Made by a program: the position numbers and the translations under genes. From assembly GCA_009760855.2 (NCBI GenBank), contig WPIO01000004.1, forward strand, positions 3,354,501 through 3,418,500: DNA of 64,000 nt, in the 5' to 3' direction. Below are positions 21,909-34,789 of this stretch, one piece after another (the first letter of the stretch is position 1; the number at the start of each line of letters is the position of its first letter). Below the pieces are notes generated by a model. That model saw only the letters and a list, made by a program, of their open reading frames with translations, searched no databases and was not told the DNA's origin. Source of the stretch: Cristatella mucedo. Taxonomy: Eukaryota > Bryozoa > Phylactolaemata > Cristatellidae.

Positions 21909-23765
21909 CTGAGCCTAACATTTGTTTCTTGTGCAATATGCATTACCAAAGGTGCAGCACTCAAGAAGATATTTAACGTGTTCTGGGGGGCTATAACAGT
22001 GCTGTAGTGTTTCCGCCGATGTTAATCTTTGAACCCTAGATGATGCCTCGCCACTCAGATCGTCCGTCGTTACTAGCTCCCTCGTATGAGGGAGGAGCGG
22101 CGGTCGCTCTCAATCGGAAAATAAGTGCTGAATCAGGGTTTCAGACAAATGAAGCCACCGTGAACTATAATTGCGAGGGAAGCTTTTTTGTGGTCTCGAG
22201 TTAGAGATCCGTCATGCGTTTCTATAAGAAAAAGTGATCGCGCGTTCAGCCCACTGCCACACACGCTGCCACTTAATGGCCATTTTTAGACAGCGGCAGC
22301 TTCCGGCCAAGCGCCACCAGGATCGAGCCGCGGCACTGCAATATTGCGGCCGCTAAGTTGCACACGAGCTATATTGCGAAGTCACTTCAGATGACGAATC
22401 CGATCCAGATCCAGGATGGCGTCAGGCTCGTCAGAGAGTGACACGCCCATACCAAAGCTGCAGCCGTGTAATCCATTGACAGCTGAATTTCGCTTCCTCG
22501 CGTTTCCACATGAACGGACCGTTGGCTAGACGACGCGATTTCGAGAGTTCACGGCGCCTCGCAGCTTGCTCGAGCTCAATGTCCGGGACGAGGCCGGCGT
22601 TCGGCGTCGTCCGGCACGCTTTGCCGATCGTAGATCTCGTGCTCTCATGGCACGTCGGCTGTCGGCCTGCTGCCGCTCGTGCTGCGTCCGTGACGGCCGG
22701 AAGGAGCTGATCGGCCTCAGCTGCTGTCCAACACACAGAGCAGCAGCCGAGTAGTCATGCATAGTCATATATAATATTCATGTCCATACCTACTGCGCCT
22801 CGCCTCTTTTATTTATTGCCTACTAGCAATCCATGAGCCGGTTGCAGCGAGGGTTCAGCGGCATCCGTGTCCAGAGAGAACTCGGCCGCAAGTGCAGTGC
22901 TCATAACGGTGCAAAAGTGACGGAGCCCTGAGCCTCGAGGGGAGGGGGAGGAGGAGGGGAGAGGAGGGCGCTGGTGAACTGTGCGTGTAGCTGCAATGAA
23001 AGCATGAAATGCTGACGGCAGTGGAGCTCGGCAGCAGTGAAGAGCACCGATCGGCATCTAGGGACAAGCAAGCGCCACATAGCCACACATATCCACAGCC
23101 GCCGAGCCGCAGTCTATTCGCCAGCCGCTGAAGGTTTCGAGGTGTCACTCAGTGTCAGCCATGGCGTTCAGTGTCAGAAGCGGCGTACAGCAACGATCGC
23201 AAGGCACTCAGCTTACGTCTCGATTTCAATCTGATGACGTGACCGGATCCGCACAGATGGTTCAAAACTTAAAGGCTAGATTTCTTCGTTGTAAACGTTG
23301 CAGCGGCAATTTTACGCATCGCCTGTTTGACCCAAAATGGCGCTCCCCATGAAGCTGCCCAATCGACTGCAAGGTCTCTTCGAAGAATTTCAGGTCTCTC
23401 TATTTAGCCTCTTGTCCAGACGCCGCTGGCTGAAATACGCTCGCTCTAATCCTCTGGATTCTCATAAAGCCATCATCTCCCTATAGTTAAGTCGTTAAGG
23501 CACAACGAACCTAAAATCGCTCGGCAACAATGTCTTTATTTCTTCTGCATTTTACGCCTGGATTCTATACCAACTGGTATCACTGCACCTTCCGACTTTG
23601 GACCGAAACCGAGGCTAAATATCTGTCACTACTTCATCGTTACATGTCTTTTACAGAATTTTCTTAGTCCAAGTGAATTGTCGTGAACGTGCTAATGCGC
23701 GACTTAGACTGGAAAAGAAGCATATCGATAGATTAGCAGGTAATCAATAAATACTCGTCCATTAA
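21909..23765. other. Unique DNA, partly CpG-rich, without supported genes
   Basis: 22240-23110 is GC-rich with mixed open frames. 23340-23660 reads fairly openly on the plus strand (SLFSLLSRRRWLKYARSNPL) and may be the decayed start of a retroelement ORF; not recognised. Confidence 0.4.
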
Positions 23766-23835
23766 AGTACAGGCGAAGTGCCGAGAAAGGGATAGTTTTC
23801 CCTAGAGGCACTATACAAATGCATTGTCATCACGA
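23766..23835 (+). mobile_element. SINE-2/LINE-B tail relic
   Basis: gaagtgccgagaaagggata then agttttccctagaggcacta keeps the two hairpin arms of the shared tail. Confidence 0.5.
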
Positions 23836-23932
23836 TTAGTATTAAACACTACTATATAGTAGCCATAACGAACGTGCTGTTGTATGCGCGTAATTCCGTG
23901 TCCGCCACAGTCACCGTCACTGGGTCGGGAGG

Positions 23933-24665
23933 CCGCACCGCTCGCCCGCACCGCTCGCCCGCACCGCTCGCCCGCACCGCTCGCCCGCACCGCTCGCCCG
24001 CACCGCTCGCCCGCACCGCTCGCCCGCACCGCTCGCCCGCACCGCTCGCCCGCACCGCTCGCCCGCACCGCTCGCCCGCACCGCTCGCCCGCACCGCTCG
24101 CCCGCACCGCTCGCCCGCACCGCTCGCCCGCACCGCTCGCCCGCACCGCTCGCCCGCACCGCTCGCCCGCACCGCTCGCCCGCACCGCTCGCCCGCACCG
24201 CTCGCCCGCACCGCTCGCCCGCACCGCTCGCCCGCACCGCTCGCCCGCACCGCTCGCCCGCACCGCTCGCCCGCACCGCTCGCCCGCACCGCTCGCCCGC
24301 ACCGCTCGCCCGCACCGCTCGCCCGCACCGCTCGCCCGCACCGCTCGCCCGCACCGCTCGCCCGCACCGCTCGCCCGCACCGCTCGCCCGCACCGCTCGC
24401 CCGCACCGCTCGCCCGCACCGCTCGCCCGCACCGCTCGCCCGCACCGCTCGCCCGCACCGCCCCCGCACCGCGCCCCCGCACCGCTCGCCCGCACCGCTC
24501 CCGCACCGCTCGCCCGCACCGCTCGCCCGCACCGCTCGCCCGCACCGCTCGCCCGCACCGCTCGCCCGCACCGCTCGCCCGCACCGCTCGCCCGCACCGC
24601 TCGCCCGCACCGCTCGCCCGCACCGCTCGCCCGCACCGCTCGCCCGCACCGCTCGCCCGCACCGC
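23933..24665. repeat. 13-bp GC-rich minisatellite, about 56 units
   Basis: Tandem accgctcgcccgc, nearly perfect, with a short degenerate patch at about 24458-24510 where units lose bases. Because 13 is not a multiple of 3, all frames are used in turn, and no frame on either strand contains a stop. The long ORFs here are by-products of the repeat. Confidence 0.97.
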
Positions 24666-24916
24666 GTCGCGCGACTTGAGAGTCACGCGACGGCTGTACC
24701 ATGCAAATGAGTTACAACCGATGGCTCAAAACTCCGCAGAGAGCAACTCTTTCGAGAAAAATCTCTCAAATGCTCCGATAGTTTTCTCGATCATGCAGCT
24801 GGTAGCTCAAGTCTGCTTAGGCAGAGGCGTAACTAGCCAATGGCAGCCCAGACTCTGCACCACGACTCGCCCACCGGAAAACCGGCTAGCCGTTCACTTT
24901 GACTGCGACAATACAT

Positions 24917-25062
24917 TATATACATAATTCATTTGTATAGCGTCCTAAGAGAATTTAAGCGCTATCCAGGCGCTTCACGTATGCCACGGGGCTCGAGCCA
25001 ACGACCTCGGCCAGACCCTGCTCGGGGTGTGCTCACCCTAACCGCTGGGCCAAACCAGCTCG
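24917..25062 (-). mobile_element. SINE-2
   Basis: Reverse copy: T-rich end, LINE-B-like tail, B-box-like ggctcgagcc, A box (cctaaccgctgggccaaacc on plus). Confidence 0.8.
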
Positions 25063-25114
25063 GCATTTACCCCCACATCTCTTCCTAAAGCTGACTCTGT
25101 AGCTATATTGACTT

Positions 25115-25222
25115 AGCAGCCTAGTTTAAATAGGGGCAGCAGAGCCTTAACTGCCGCGTGATGATTCGAACCAACGACCCGGTAGTGCAAAGCGAGAACC
25201 CCTTACCCTAGACTGAGACTCA
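25115..25222 (-). mobile_element. SINE-1 relic
   Basis: B box (gatgattcgaaccaacgacc on plus) and A box (accccttaccctagactgag on plus); tail shortened. Confidence 0.6.
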
Positions 25223-26003
25223 TTCCAGAACCGCTCTATTCAGCATTTCGAATCGCATCATAGCCTCGTCAACAGTCACAAGTAGGATCCACGGAGAGGT
25301 AATCGCCGCATTATTCACACGATCACATTTGCTTATTTGAACGTGTCGCTTCTGAGAAGTTTAGTTACGCAAAATAGTCAAGTCGGTGCTCTCGCATCGC
25401 TCTACATCCGGTGCCGGAAGCCGGCTAGACACGTACTGGCCAGCTCTGGCCGGTGTGTCTGGCGCAGCAGTTGAGCCGACACACGGCTCCACTGCTACGC
25501 TTGCCGAGCCGGCCTACTTAGCAGCATTTCTCAGGACAAAAGTTAAGGCCAGTGATGGAAGCCGCCGCCTCTGCCGATAAGAAGAGCTGCCGAAGTCCGT
25601 CGCGCGACGCCGAGAATTGAGCCGGGTCGTTCGCCGATGCGTGGACGGCCGATGCGCAGACCACCGATGCGAGACCAGCCGATCTGGAACCCAAAGGCGT
25701 TGATTTTAGAATCCAATGGCGTTGTAAGCCACGATTGGTCTAACGATGGGCTCCACGGCCAAGTCGAAGGGCATCGATGACAGTGGATCGCCCTGTATGA
25801 CGTCCGCCGATGACAGTAACCCTGCTAGATTTTGATTTCGGACGTGGAGAGTAGCAAATGAGTCGCGCATTGCCTCAGGATAGAATCGCAGAAGTCAATC
25901 CCAGCACCCACCTCCCGCTGAGCTGACGGGAGAAACGCGTGCGGGGCGCTGCCAAACGCACCTTGAAGGTAAAGAAGTTCAAAAACAGCAAGCGATCGTC
26001 TGA
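25223..26003. other. Unique DNA without supported genes
   Basis: 25600-25690 repeats a ccgatgcg motif several times. No exon supported. Confidence 0.45.
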
Positions 26004-26153
26004 TATAATAATAATAATAATAATAATATTGCACTTGATAAAGCGCCCTCAGAGAATTAATCTCTTTCTAGGCGCTTTACATTTGCTGCAAAGTGATATG
26101 CAATAGAATAGTAAGTAAAATCATGCTTGAAAAACAAACAAAATAAATAATAT
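26004..26153 (-). mobile_element. LINE-B 3' end
   Basis: Reverse (att)n, hairpin and 3' UTR up to the caagcatgatttt block. Confidence 0.85.
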
Positions 26154-27017
26154 GGCTCGCTACGCCGACTCTCGCAGTACTGAAAGCTCCCCCCCCGTCT
26201 GGAATAGTGAGTCCAATCAGGCCGCATTCGATGCCGGACGAGAAGCCGCTCTGCTCGGCTGAGAACCAGAAAGTTCGATGAAGATGACCAACCTGCCTGA
26301 AAGTGACCAACCAGCCTCGAGGGGACAGGGTAGTCGGCAGCAGCTTATGAACAGTCGGCAGCCGATTAATTGGCCTAAAGGTGGCCGCTAGCATTTTACC
26401 TGAGACCCTCCAGCTCGTCGAGGGTCCAAGGAGAAACGACGAGGTAAGGGAGAGCCATCAGCTGGGAGAGCCATCAGCTGGGAGAGCCATCAGCAACTCG
26501 CGAAGCTGCTCATTTTGCGCCAAACCGTGCGGAAGTCGAGTTGCAGAAGTCTCGTCGCCATATCGCAATTCTTCGTAACTCTGGAAAAGAGATCTATAGA
26601 GCCGAGATCCGCGAGCCGGCGACCTTGAAAAAAAGCCGACTCCGTGAAGAGGAAGGTGAAGAAAGAGAGAGAAGGAAAGAAACGGAGAAGCGAGGCCTCC
26701 GCCGCGAGGAAGGCGCTGCGCAAGGCTTATGAGCTAGCGTACTTTACCGAAAACGCAGTGCTCGAAGCAGCTCTTGGCCTTGGACAAAAGCGTGACAAGT
26801 ATGAGACGGAGCTGGCGCCTTGAAGAACAGCTACAGCGAGTCTCAGAAGAGCTGCCTCGACACGGGCAGGTATGCCAACAGTGGGAGAGCGCAGCAGCAA
26901 TCAAAAGCGGGCAAAACTCAATGGATCAATTCAATGCCGTCCTTAATGTGACCTGTCGTCAACGAAGTGCCATCCATTCTGCAGCTACTGAGACGGATTC
27001 GTGAAGAGCGAAGCCGA
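26154..27017. other. Unique DNA; tandem 16-bp repeat and a basic open frame
   Basis: 26451-26492 holds nearly three copies of gagagccatcagctgg. About 26630-26820 is open without an ATG and codes a Lys/Arg/Glu-rich, coiled-coil-like stretch (KALRKAYELAYFTENAVLEA). No family recognised; it could be an exon or a retroelement gag relic. Confidence 0.35.
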
Positions 27018-27275
27018 TTATCGCAGCCTTTAGTGGGCCTTTGCGATTCGTCCTTTGTGCGCTCATGCGTGCAGGCAACGTGGTTACCGCCGCCAACCGT
27101 ATTAAAAGACGACACTGTGAATGCCAGCTCTAACCATAGTATGCTGATTGACCTTGCGCGCATTGCCGCTGACCATTTCATCCCGTTCCTTGTACAGCAT
27201 ATATGCAAAGTGCCTATGAATAGATTAAGCTCTCTGAGGATGCTTTAAAAAAAGTATTGTAATTATTATAATTAC
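27018..27275 (+). mobile_element. LINE-B 3' UTR, diverged
   Basis: cctttagtgggcctttgcga to the tail gtgcctatgaatagattaag and an att-rich end. Confidence 0.7.
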
Positions 27276-28214
27276 CCAGAGTGCCAGTCGCAGCGTATAG
27301 AAGTTTCCTCTTGCAAGTGTAATTGACTAACTCTTGAATTTAGCGTTTTTGAACCATTTAAAGCACTGCTTTAATAATAATATTGCACTTGATAATTGGA
27401 TATCCGGCTCTGAATCATTACAATTAGGAAGCCGCTAAAGGTCGCATGCGCTCTCATCACCTGGCCGCTTTGGCATTCAAGCATTTGAATAGCGGCAGCC
27501 GCCCGTGCTGCCTCCTGGTCTATTGATATGGCCGGCCGGCGTGCCTCAGGGAGCGGTCAGGGATTGTGCGACGCTGCAGACGAACGGCCTAAAGCGTGCC
27601 CTTAGCGAAAACGCACCAAACAGCATGGAAACTGCGGGTACACGATGAGATGAAGGAGATTTTGCTTATGGTGTACTCACTCCGTGGGCACATCAGGCCT
27701 TCGTTACCGGCAGCAGGGCTGGCAAGTGTCGACGCATGACGCTGCAGAATTGCAGCGGCCAAGACAGCTGCTGGGAATGCGAGTATGCAATCAATCCATC
27801 CCCGGCTGACGATGGCACCGCTGCTTTATCCTGGTCCTGTCAAGTAAGATTGACGAGCGGTTCCTCGGATTTAGTTTTTTTTGAAGCTCAATCTCTCGGA
27901 TCGAGACTTTTATAGCCTAGCAGCTCGGATCAGTAGCTCAAAGCCTAACAGGTCGGTTGAGGCATTTAGCTGCAGACAAAGTATCTGGATGGCGATTTCA
28001 AGCCTGACTGGCAACGTCTGCTAGTGGCAGCAGTATCGAGGTTTTTTCGGTTTTTTTTTCGAGAGCGAGGGACGATAGCGAGAACGATGCCACAAGCTTT
28101 CACGTTACATTATTTCACACTAATCTGTTCTGGATCAACTTCCAACAGCGAATCCACTTCGCGGTCCCGGCAATTTACTACTTTTAGGTTCATCTATTTT
28201 ACGGCTTCAGAGGC
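27276..28214. other. Unique DNA without supported genes
   Basis: Contains a 25-bp scrap of LINE-B tail at about 27373-27398. Otherwise nothing recognised. Confidence 0.45.
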
Positions 28215-28935
28215 ACATATCTAAGGACTTTCTCCGTTAATTGAATGAAGATTAAATGATATTATTAGCTACCAGCGAACCTAGCATTACTCAGAAATAA
28301 AAAAGACGCACGCGAAAACGGGCCCAGTCAGCATATATCCCGTGGCCCGTCGCAGGCCAGCCGGCTGTTCGGTTCCAAAGCTACATTTTAATAGATGACC
28401 TCATCAGCCTCGTAGTCGCCATTCCATTTTCAGATTAGCATCGTTGCTAGAATGGCGGCTTGCTTAGAAAAGCTATCGCAGCAGCAAAGCTGACTCATGC
28501 ATTTGTGACATTCTGCCTAGCATTGTGTGACACAATACTCGTCCCCTCGTCCTCGTGCCTGCCCAGTAAGTGTGCTGCAGTCGTTGCGAGACCCCGTGGC
28601 TATGCTTGTCTGTAGCAACGTCCTAACTGCCACACTACCGCGCAAATTATCACCGACCTGTGGCGGTGGCTTCCTGTCACGCAGCTTGAAGCGGCTTCAA
28701 GGTTCGGTCGCTTACTTTCCTGCTCCTCGAGTCTTGACCTCTGGCATGACCTCTCGACCTCTGGCATGCCATTCGTAAGGGCATGCTCATTAGCGCCTTT
28801 AGATCGTACCGTCTCTGACTCTTCTGACTCGATTCTTTCAGCGTTGCTTCTAACCAACCTCAAATCTTTTGGAGACCGCGCTTTCAATTCTTGTCTTCCA
28901 AGCCCTTAATCCGCTGCTTAAGTGTCACAAAATTT
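28215..28935 (+). mobile_element. LINE relic, RT C-terminal region
   Basis: Frames with LLLATSEPSIT, LTHAFVTF and, near 28860-28915, a decayed [12 protein letters not shown]. Badly broken by indels. Confidence 0.6.
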
Positions 28936-29590
28936 CTTGACATTAAGAAAGAAAAACAGAGCCAAGAGCCCACCTGATCTTTTGAAAATGTACTGGTTTC
29001 GTACGACGTTTTCAAATTGTGCGAATAGCTGCTGAGATTATGCGTGTTTTTATAGCTAATAAGTTTAATTCTTTCCTTTCGCCACGCGTAAAGGGCCAAG
29101 ATTTTGAGATTTGTAATGCCCGAAACGCTTTAAAATGTAAACCGTACGTGTACTCCCGATAACTAATCTCTCGATCTGTCTTTTAGCTCTTTCTCTCAAC
29201 TTCGTTTATTTTCGTCTCGTTGATTTTTTCTGTCTCATCGTGTCTTCGACTGTGCCCGTTTACCTTTTCCCATGAATTATAATTAACATAATAGGTTATG
29301 TACGCCGACTAAACGTCTCATGTCATCGCTCGCTTGTCAGAGAGTAATATTTCTACTAATAGGTCACTTTATAGCACACTAAAAAGAACTAAATCTTTAT
29401 CAAAGTGCTTTAAAACTCACTAAAAAAGATAAATCAACGAAGTTTAGTGACGTGCACGGTGTCGTGGATAGGAAAGCGTGCAAAAAAGCGTTCTTAGCGA
29501 AACGTGCACAAGCACACCAGCAGAAACTCATGGCCAGACGACCGAAGAGGACTCTTAATTTAAAGAATGCACCGAAAAAACGAACCGGAA
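28936..29590. other. Unique DNA with a short basic ORF
   Basis: 29452-29658 on plus is open and Lys/Arg-rich (KRAQAHQQKLMARRPKRTLN) but overlaps a minus-strand LINE relic and has no recognised family. A short LINE-tail scrap lies at 29365-29415. Confidence 0.35.
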
Positions 29591-30280
29591 AGGACGCAAT
29601 TTCGCACGAATATCGAAGACAACTTCACCGTTGCACAGTGAATGCCGAGCCTGCTTAACCTCCACGTATTCAGCTGAGAGGATATGGACGCGAAGTGATC
29701 GCGGGTGGTGCGCGAAGGCGGAAGCGTGCTCCAGACTTGGGAGGCGTGCGAACTGAAAGCCTTATCGCCAAACGATTTCAAATAAAATGCGAAGGAGCCG
29801 CGAACATGCGGAGAGCTTCCGGAAGCCCGAAAGGAGCCAATGATGCTCAGGGCACCGTGCTGGAGCAAGGAGGTCTGGTAGAGGTGGCACCTGGTGCGAC
29901 AGAGTGAAGTGACCTGTGACCTGTACGCCAGAGAAAGACAGGAAAGTTCCAAGAGAAGTGCTCCGACGCGACGGCGATGACGACGGCGAAGATTGACCCG
30001 ATGAGCTGCAGCGTTTCGCATTCGAGCTGCATTCGATCGAGGGCGCAAGACAAGAGTCCTGGCTATAGGGGATTGGTAGAGATCTGCAGCGATGCTCCGT
30101 AGCAGAAAGTAGGCCAATTTGGCAACGAAAGAGCCAATATGCTCATCCAATGGCAAGCCACTAAGAAACGTGGCTTCCACATTGCAGGCAGAATTTAGTG
30201 GAGTCGCTTTGTAGGCCGTGCATCTTGAGAGGGTGACACTTGGTTTTTCCATAGCTATTACGTTCTTCATGTGATCTTTC
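29591..30280 (-). mobile_element. LINE C-terminal relic
   Basis: Minus-strand open frame with LKSFGDKAFSSHASQVWSTL matching the LINE C-terminal signature, preceded by decayed RT thumb sequence. Confidence 0.6.
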
Positions 30281-30721
30281 AGCTTCAGGATCCAGGTGGC
30301 TCAATCTCAGTGTGGATTTGGTTGATGCAGGCAGCTAGTGAGTCAGACGCAGAGACTGGCTAGGAGGGGTCAAAGGACAGCTTGAGCCAAGTGTCATCGC
30401 GCACGCATAATTTATTAATAATTATAAATAGTTATTTTAATCTCTTTTTTATACCATATAAAACATGCTTGTTCCAATACATCCTATTCACTTGTTTTTG
30501 AAGATGTGTTGCTGTACGGATAGTTGATTCTAGTTTAAATATGCGTTTTTGACCGAAGGTAATGAGATTTCTCAAATATAGAAAGCTTATGTGGTTTATA
30601 AATTATTAATATTAAGAGTTAGTGCTCAAATCAAACCTTTCTTTTTAAATCAATGCAAGGATAGAACTTTCTCTGGCCATGTTAGGTCCTAGGTCAAATA
30701 ACCGCTACCAAATAATGGTAA
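30281..30721. other. AT-rich unique DNA
   Basis: Nothing recognised. Confidence 0.5.
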
Positions 30722-31095
30722 TACTAATAATAATAATTGAAATACATTTGTTATAGTGCCTCAGAGATCTCAATCTCTTTCTAGGCACTTTACATTTGCT
30801 GTAAAGGAAGCATGATTGAATGGTTAGTGGTAGCATGTTCAATGAACAGCAACACAATATGGTTAGAGGTGACGTGTACACGGTCAGCGTGAGATATGGT
30901 TAGTGGCAGCATTCACAGTGTCAGCACCTATAAGCAAACAAAGGATGAATCGCAGCGACCCACTAAATGCTGTGATAAATAGATGCATTGGCAGTTTCTT
31001 TTTACATTTGTTGAGTCAGGGGATGATGCGACTCAAGTCGGAAGTGAATTCCAGCTTATGGGAGTACGAACTAAAGGATTGTTGAAATCAGCATT
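30722..31095 (-). mobile_element. LINE-B 3' end
   Basis: Reverse (att)n, hairpin, full 3' UTR and the last 50 or so codons of the RT ORF, with frameshifts. Confidence 0.8.
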
Positions 31096-31644
31096 TTTGG
31101 ATTTGGCATCGGCGATTCAACAATACAAACACCTGATATTATACCATCATGTTATTATAAACATGCAGCAGGCTGGAGGATTGATTGCTATTTGAAGAGA
31201 AATAAGGCATACCTTCATTGGTATCATACGTACTCGCGAACAAAGTTTTTGAAGCTGTGGCATAACCAGCTACGACGATGCTGTAAGCTAAGCCATTATT
31301 TAAAAGTTTTAATGGGAAATGCTCTGTACTATTGACAGAAGATTTGAATAGCACCCGCGTGTCTCACACCTGTTGCATCTTCTAGTAGTTACGCCAATGA
31401 AACACTTTGAAATAATAAATAAGCTGCATACTCACTAAAGAATGTTTGGCAAGTTAGAATAGCCACCTATGTATAACTTATTCAGTTTAACTATGCATAA
31501 CTATTGTTAAATAATTAAGTACGGATTTACAACTAGACAATTATCGTGACAGCACCCCTAATTGCAGAGTGCAACGCAATAAACTTGTACACATTCAGGA
31601 TTGGGATCGCACACATTCAGGCAAATTGATACAAATTATAGCGG
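31096..31644. other. AT-rich unique DNA
   Basis: Nothing recognised. Confidence 0.5.
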
Positions 31645-31995
31645 AAAGGTGTGTTTCAGTAAATGAAATTAATCTCTTTTTGGCACGTTCAAGATGCTGA
31701 AAATTATATCAAATCATTTGTGATGAAATCTGCACAGTTTCAGAAAGCATCTACTGATAAGCTGCAATTGCCTAGGACCTATCAAAGCTTGTGAGGAACT
31801 GACAGAATTTTAGCCTTCTTTTAAATGCCGCCTAAGCCAGACAATGGACGATGTCTGTCGCTAGTGAATTCTATGTTTCAGCAGCGTATGATCTGAAAGG
31901 GTGATGGCTATTGATAGTTTGCCAGTATGTGGCACCACATCTAAGGCTAAGAATATGTAGAACTAAGTGTTCGATCTTCCTTTATCGCCGATTAT
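31645..31995 (-). mobile_element. Highly diverged LINE 3' region
   Basis: The order of tail (aattaatctctttttggcac), UTR and C-terminal ORF matches LINE-B on the minus strand at low identity; an old copy. Confidence 0.5.
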
Positions 31996-32144
31996 AGCCA
32001 CTGTGGACACTGTGACCGTCACAATTTTTTCGATACTGCTACTGTACAGATTAATGATGTTATAGACTGCAGCTCCGATGTTGGACAAGCTACTTTGTAT
32101 CTAAGTGAACATACTGCTGGAGGTGTCTGTGCAATAAGTTGACG

Positions 32145-32972
32145 CGACAATCATCAGGTGCTCGAAATTTAGGTGTCGTTTTCAACAGCTGCCTAAAATT
32201 TTTAAGCTTAATTCAGGCGACTGCTTCTACAGCTAGCCATCACGTCCAATCCCTATCTAAGATTAAGAGCTGTCGTCCAGAGTGGCTTGCAAAAAATTAA
32301 CTAGCTCTTTAGTTCTGACTTGGCTTGACTATAGTAGCTCCCTTTTGGCTGGGCTACCAAAAAAGGAACTAGGCCACTGCCGCAGGCTATGAATATGCCT
32401 GCAAGGATAGTTTTCAGGTCCCAGAGGTTTGACTATATGTCTCCTTTGCTAAAAGAGTTAGGATAGATGCCAGTTGATCTACCGATACACAGCAAAGTTC
32501 TTACGCTGACCCACAAGGCCGCCAAGGCTTGGCTGTTTCATACCTAGCTGAACTGTTGCACCAGTTTCAGCCTTCTCGTGCCCTCAGGTCCTGTATGAAA
32601 AATAAGTTAGCCGTTCTATTTCTCCGCTTAAAGACCGTTGGCGAGAGAAGCTTTAGCTCTGCAGGTCCTAGAATGTGGAACTTGCTTCCGCGTTTCTTAC
32701 GCAGCCACCAATACTCTCCTGCTCCCGACTGCGGCTTGTCCTTTTCAGCAGTCCTGAGCTGCTACTTCCACGCTACTCTCTACCTCAACTGCTCATCTGA
32801 CCCTGCTATGCTTCACACCTCTTTGTTGCGTGAGATGAAGTCTATTGGCTACCGAGTGCGTACCGAAAGCCGCTTAGGCTGTGAGTGGCTATACACAAAT
32901 TTCCTCGGTAACACCTATATAGTCTTTGTGACTTTGTGGAGTTACAGACGGAGATACTTTACATTACAAGTA
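32145..32972 (+). mobile_element. LINE-A, 5'-truncated
   Basis: Starts at the ARNLGVVFNSCLKF block and runs to the attac-type tail. Frame 32529-32978 reads SYLAELLHQFQPSRALRSC and RLKTVGERSFSSAGPRMWN. Older than the copy at 5.1 kb, with several frameshifts. Confidence 0.82.
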
Positions 32973-33195
32973 ACGTGAATGTACCAACTGAATTTATGGG
33001 CCCGATGAGGACTACCGTTTTTTTGATGGGGCTCAAACAGTTATATGGCTATGTGGAAAATGCCACCGCCTTCTTTATGAGGACTGAAAAGTCGTCTTGT
33101 CTATTAGATGAATTCTGCGTTTCCATGACTCCTAATTGAGTTGCTTCCTCAGGAGGTTCCAGATTCTGCCAATCAGTAGGTCTACGTGCCTTATA

Positions 33196-33296
33196 CATAC
33201 ACACACGCACACACACACACACACGCACGCGCACGCGCCAGCACACACCTACACAAATGCACACACACACACACACTATATATATATGGCGGTATG
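33196..33296. repeat. (CA)n and short (TA)n microsatellite
   Basis: CA/CG-interrupted dinucleotide run followed by tatatatata. Confidence 0.9.
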
Positions 33297-33317
33297 TACA
33301 TATGTACATATAAGCCA

Positions 33318-33406
33318 TCCGAATGGCACTTAAAGAAAACTTAATCTCTATTCAGGAGCTTAACGTATACTGCAGGGGTCGAGCCCTCTACCTTTGTCAT
33401 TAAAAA
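33318..33406 (-). mobile_element. SINE-2 relic
   Basis: LINE-B-like tail (aaacttaatctctattcagg on plus) and B-box remnant ggggtcgagccctctacc; head lost. Confidence 0.6.
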
Positions 33407-34512
33407 AGGTTGCGTTACTCCTGGATAAAATCACTAGCTTTTTATGCGATAATTCCATTTACTTTGCAACTGGATGATTGCAATGGCACGATCTTCGTGC
33501 ATACGCAAATGCATGTGCAGCTACGACCATGTAACGGTTGTTGAATCGGTACGACGTAAAAGTAAGTCGATGAAACTTCTTGATCAGATTCACTGTAACT
33601 TTATATTCACTGCGTTTCAAAAGTCTGGCAGTGGATGTATGCTCTTAAGAGCTCTGAATGACGCTGTCTACAAAGCCCTTCCGACTGTTTAACTATTTAT
33701 AGGGTATTGCATGAGAATGCCGACGGCAGTAGTAACGAAATCGTTCGTGTATAATAAACGATGAGCAGAGAAGTGTTCAGTCGGAATTTGACCTTCTAGT
33801 GTAGGCTTTGTGATTGTTTCTCGGCGGATTTCGGTGAATTATGCTATTGGACCTGGCCGTTGAATCAATTGCAGTAATTTATCTAATAATGGCCTGCGCA
33901 ATGGCATGCAATTTTCTGGGTGCACTTTGAACTGAATCTAGGCTTACATGCATTTCAATAGGAGCTTCAAGTTGGTGATGTGCAGTGGATGATGTGCAGT
34001 GGATAGATTGCCTATGGAGTATTGGTCTAGGCAATTATGTGCAATTGCAGTGCATTGTCAGAATTTTCGTGATCACAATGGCTTGAATTTATGTCGGGGG
34101 TTTCACTTAAGCCAGTGCGTTTTGACACGCGATAAAAACTGGAGCTGGTGCAATATATTTCGAGTTGTTTTGCTGCCAGTTGCAGTGCTTTTTGGTATTT
34201 CCCGAAGCCGTTGCAGTCAATACAGCACACTACACAAATAAGCGTGTGACAATGCACGTGACGCTTTTCGAGTACACTTATCACGGAGTGCAATTTCTTA
34301 TGAAAATTAAAAAAGTTCTTTTCGCTTTTCGACACTTTCGTGCTCGTCTTTTTGTTTTGAGGTGGAAGGCAGCGGATTTCGGTATTTGCCTGGACTGCTG
34401 CAATATATTGCAGTGGACTTCGTGAGACTTGTGGATTGAGTGGACTTTCGCGAGCGGAACGGCACGAAATGTTGTGGGTACTTTTGAAACATAGTTTAGA
34501 CTTATATTCAAT

Positions 34513-34612
34513 GCTTGCTGGTTGGAGATTGGTGAGGCCGATTTGTGGTGGACCTGAGGTGGCTTGAAGCGGATTGCGGTACAGGCCTCCATCTTTGCAG
34601 CCGATTTGCCAC
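34513..34612 (+). repeat. About 100-bp block, copy 1 of 2
   Basis: ggttggagattggtgaggcc ... ctttgcagccgatttgc recurs at 40217-40319 in the same orientation. It lies just upstream of the gypsy pol relic and may be a piece of its LTR or of a satellite. Confidence 0.75.
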
Positions 34613-34789
34613 TGTTGACGTTGTATGCCCGTTATTTAAGTGGTGACTTCAAACAGTCGATTGGACATGCTGAACCAGTTTCCCAACTAGTGTGCTCAGA
34701 CGGCGACCACGAGCAAAAGCTACACAAGAGGGCGTGGACACGGCAGCACACCATTTTTAAGGGAAACAGGGGCAGCAGTTAGCGAGTTT

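Noticed and set aside
23884-24927. Long open frames of up to about 350 codons on both strands
   Set aside because: They exist only because the 13-bp minisatellite has no stop in any frame; period 13 shifts frame each unit and the flanks show no coding signal.
29452-29658. Small Lys/Arg-rich protein
   Set aside because: Overlaps a minus-strand LINE relic and shows no recognised family such as histone or ribosomal protein.
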